Positions 62,377 to 64,000 of a stretch of 64,000 bases of DNA are shown here, piece by piece. Made by a program: the position numbers and the translations under genes. Within the stretch, counting starts at the first letter, position 1; every line of letters starts with the position of its first letter. The stretch spans positions 38,497-102,496 of the forward strand of contig NZ_LACC01000030.1 of NCBI RefSeq assembly GCF_000967965.1, read 5' to 3'. The stretch is from Pseudomonas fluorescens (GTDB taxonomy: Bacteria > Pseudomonadota > Gammaproteobacteria > Pseudomonadales > Pseudomonadaceae). The notes under the pieces are model-generated. The model worked only from the letters and a program-made list of their open reading frames with translations, was not told the DNA's origin and did not search any database.

Positions 62377-63702
62377 ATGAACATGCCAATAGCCAAATCC
62401 GTTCTGGATCCTGTGCTGGACCCGCTGGAAACCGCCAGCATCGACGAGCTGCGCCAGCATCAGCTGGAGCGCCTGCGCTGGAGCCTGAACCACGCCTACA
62501 ACAACGTGCCGCTGTACCGTCAGCGTTTCGATGCGCTGGGCGTGCACCCGGACGACATCAAGTCCCTGGACGACCTGGCGAAATTCCCTTTCACCACCAA
62601 GTCCGACCTGCGGGACAACTACCCCTACGGCATGTTTGCCGTGCCGATGCACGACATCGTGCGCCTGCACGCGTCCAGCGGCACCACCGGCAAACCGACC
62701 GTGGTCGGCTACACCCAGAACGACATCGACACCTGGGCCAACGTGGTGGCGCGCTCGATCCGCGCCGGCGGTGGCCGCCGTGGCGACAAAGTGCACATTT
62801 CCTATGGCTACGGCCTGTTCACCGGCGGCCTCGGCGCGCACTACGGCGCCGAACGCCTGGGCTGCACGGTGATCCCGATGTCCGGTGGCCAGACTGAAAA
62901 ACAAGTGCAACTGATCAAGGATTTCCAGCCGGACATCATCATGGTCACGCCGTCCTACATGCTCAACATCGCCGACGAAATCGAGCGCCAGGGCATCGAC
63001 CCGCACAAACTGGCCCTGCGCCTGGGCATCTTCGGCGCCGAGCCATGGACCGCCGAACTGCGCAGCGCCATCGAGCAACGCCTGGGCATCACCGCCCTGG
63101 ACATCTACGGCCTCTCGGAAATCATGGGGCCAGGTGTCGCTATGGAGTGCGCCGAAACCAAGGACGGCCCGACCATCTGGGAAGACCATTTCTACCCGGA
63201 AATCATCGACCCGGTCACCGGCGAAGTGCTGCCGGACGGTCAGATGGGCGAACTGGTGTTCACCTCATTGAGCAAAGAAGCCCTGCCGATGATCCGCTAC
63301 CGCACCCGCGACCTGACGCGCCTGCTGCCGGGCACCGCACGGCCGATGCGCCGCATCGACAAGATCACCGGGCGCAGCGATGACATGCTGATCATTCGCG
63401 GGGTCAACGTGTTCCCGACGCAGATCGAGGAGCAGGTTCTCAAAGTTAAACAGCTTGCCGAGTGTTATGAGATCCATCTGTATCGCAACGGCAACCTGGA
63501 CAGCGTGGATGTGCATGTCGAGCTCAAGGCTGAGCACCAGCACCTGAGCGAGGAACAGCAGAAGGCTGTTTGCGGGGAGTTGAGCAAGCACATCAAGACG
63601 TATATCGGGATCAGTTCGCGGATTGTCTTGCAGCCGTTTCATTCGATCAAGCGGTCGGAGGGCAAGGCTTGCCACGTGCTGGATAAACGTCCTAAAGCAT
63701 GA
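62377..63702 (+). CDS. paaK: PaaK, phenylacetate-CoA ligase
   Basis: 441 residues, AMP-forming ligase. The nucleotide motif ASSGTTGKPTVVGYT is at about 105-119, the adenylation segments YGLSEIMGPG and DGQMGELVFT follow, and the C-terminal hinge has ITGRSDDMLIIRGVNVFPTQIEE. It activates phenylacetate with ATP and CoA, the first step of the pathway. Followed 18 bp later by a strong terminator, so it is the last gene of this transcript. Confidence 0.94.
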   Translation: MNMPIAKSVLDPVLDPLETASIDELRQHQLERLRWSLNHAYNNVPLYRQRFDALGVHPDDIKSLDDLAKFPFTTKSDLRDNYPYGMFAVPMHDIVRLHASSGTTGKPTVVGYTQNDIDTWANVVARSIRAGGGRRGDKVHISYGYGLFTGGLGAHYGAERLGCTVIPMSGGQTEKQVQLIKDFQPDIIMVTPSYMLNIADEIERQGIDPHKLALRLGIFGAEPWTAELRSAIEQRLGITALDIYGLSEIMGPGVAMECAETKDGPTIWEDHFYPEIIDPVTGEVLPDGQMGELVFTSLSKEALPMIRYRTRDLTRLLPGTARPMRRIDKITGRSDDMLIIRGVNVFPTQIEEQVLKVKQLAECYEIHLYRNGNLDSVDVHVELKAEHQHLSEEQQKAVCGELSKHIKTYIGISSRIVLQPFHSIKRSEGKACHVLDKRPKA

Positions 63703-63720
63703 CTGCTGCACCCTTTATGG

Positions 63721-63746
63721 CCCCGCTTTTTGCGGGGTTTTTTTTT
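63721..63746 (+). terminator. Rho-independent terminator after paaK
   Basis: Stem CCCCGC-TTTTT-GCGGGG followed by nine T residues, 18 bp after the stop codon. Confidence 0.9.
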
Positions 63747-63783
63747 GGCCGGGGATTTACTGACTCTGGAGCCGAGCCCTATT

Positions 63784-63811
63784 CCTGTAGGAGCGAGCCT
63801 GCTCGCGAAGG
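63784..63811. repeat. Single REP palindrome
   Basis: CCTGTAGGAGCGAGCCTGCT followed by CGCGAAGG matches the REP half-units seen elsewhere. Only one copy is present here. Confidence 0.75.
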
Positions 63812-63841
63812 CTTTGTGTCAGGCGGCATGGATTTTTGAGG

Positions 63842-64000
63842 GTGTACATATCCGTTGCTGCGGTAACGGCCACCTACGGTTCCGCTCTTACAGAGGGTCA
63901 CTTTGGAAAAGCCCCAAAGTAACCAAAGGGCTCTTGCCCCTGACATTCGGTGCCTCGCTGTGGCTCGGCATTCCCTCGTTCCGGTCCTGCTCCGTGGGCC
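63842..64000. repeat. Dispersed Pseudomonas repeat element (cut by window edge)
   Basis: The stretch GTGTACATATCCGTTGCTGC to the end, including GTCACTTTGGAAAAGCCCCA and CAAAGTAACCAAAGGGCTCT, matches a repeat I recall as recurring in intergenic regions of Pseudomonas genomes, often misannotated as a small protein. This is from memory; no search was possible. It carries a short inverted CTTTGG/CCAAAG arrangement and continues beyond the window. Confidence 0.5.

Overview
The window is a high-GC chromosomal segment of a gamma-proteobacterium, almost certainly a Pseudomonas of the fluorescens group. The evidence is the gene content (paa, fec, gud, selD-mnmH, codA, a 'phage infection' VAEGGSD-repeat protein), Pseudomonas-type REP/REPIN palindromes (GTGGGAGCGAGC and GTAGGAGCGAGC classes) between many genes, and a dispersed Pseudomonas-type repeat at the right edge. 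I see no tRNA, rRNA, CRISPR array, transposase or integrase. About 59 genes are supported, including one of 54 codons (a metallothionein) that is easily missed.

Layout. 1-9 kb: truncated AI-2E family permease, tRNA hydroxylation protein TrhP, a LysR/EamA divergent pair, a D-glucarate module (GntR-FCD regulator, GudP transporter, GudD dehydratase) and a class C beta-lactamase. 9-20 kb: small housekeeping or unknown genes (DUF4174, VOC, TauE/SafE, an orphan lipoprotein, aldo/keto reductase, DUF1810), DNA polymerase II (convergent and overlapping with DUF1810), a CBS protein, a GST, the repeat protein, a DUF1615 lipoprotein and an FAD monooxygenase. 20-28 kb: a cysteine-rich (zinc-type) HemB, a second GST, a secreted histidine phosphatase, selD-mnmH, and an AraC/XapX/quinone-oxidoreductase group. 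28-45 kb: metallothionein, two chemoreceptors flanking a Na+/H+ antiporter, an MHS-family transporter with a large extracytoplasmic insert, a PepSY-response regulator-histidine kinase operon, a patatin, QueD, an alpha/beta hydrolase, cytosine deaminase, a DapF-like protein lacking both catalytic cysteines, and an MFS transporter.

45-64 kb is the most coherent part. A FecI-FecR-FecA iron-uptake signalling cassette lies next to a copper/topaquinone amine oxidase (TynA type). Then comes an ECF sigma/zinc anti-sigma pair facing a Tat-exported metallophosphoesterase and a cupredoxin. Next are FeaR (AraC-type amine-oxidase activator), PaaX and PaaY, and divergently paaFGHIJK. TynA would turn 2-phenylethylamine into phenylacetaldehyde, and PaaK plus PaaFGHIJ handle phenylacetyl-CoA activation and the beta-oxidation end of the phenylacetate pathway. 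The aldehyde dehydrogenase and the ring-epoxidase genes paaABCDE are not in the window.

The best candidate for an under-described system is the ECF module at 51.8-54.5 kb. The divergent sigma and phosphoesterase genes are preceded by two mirror-image copies of the same promoter-like element, GGGAATAAA-N15-GTT(A/T)T. This suggests one self-regulated sigma factor drives both its own operon and a periplasmic phosphoesterase plus copper protein. All functional calls rest on reading the sequence and on family knowledge; no database search was run.
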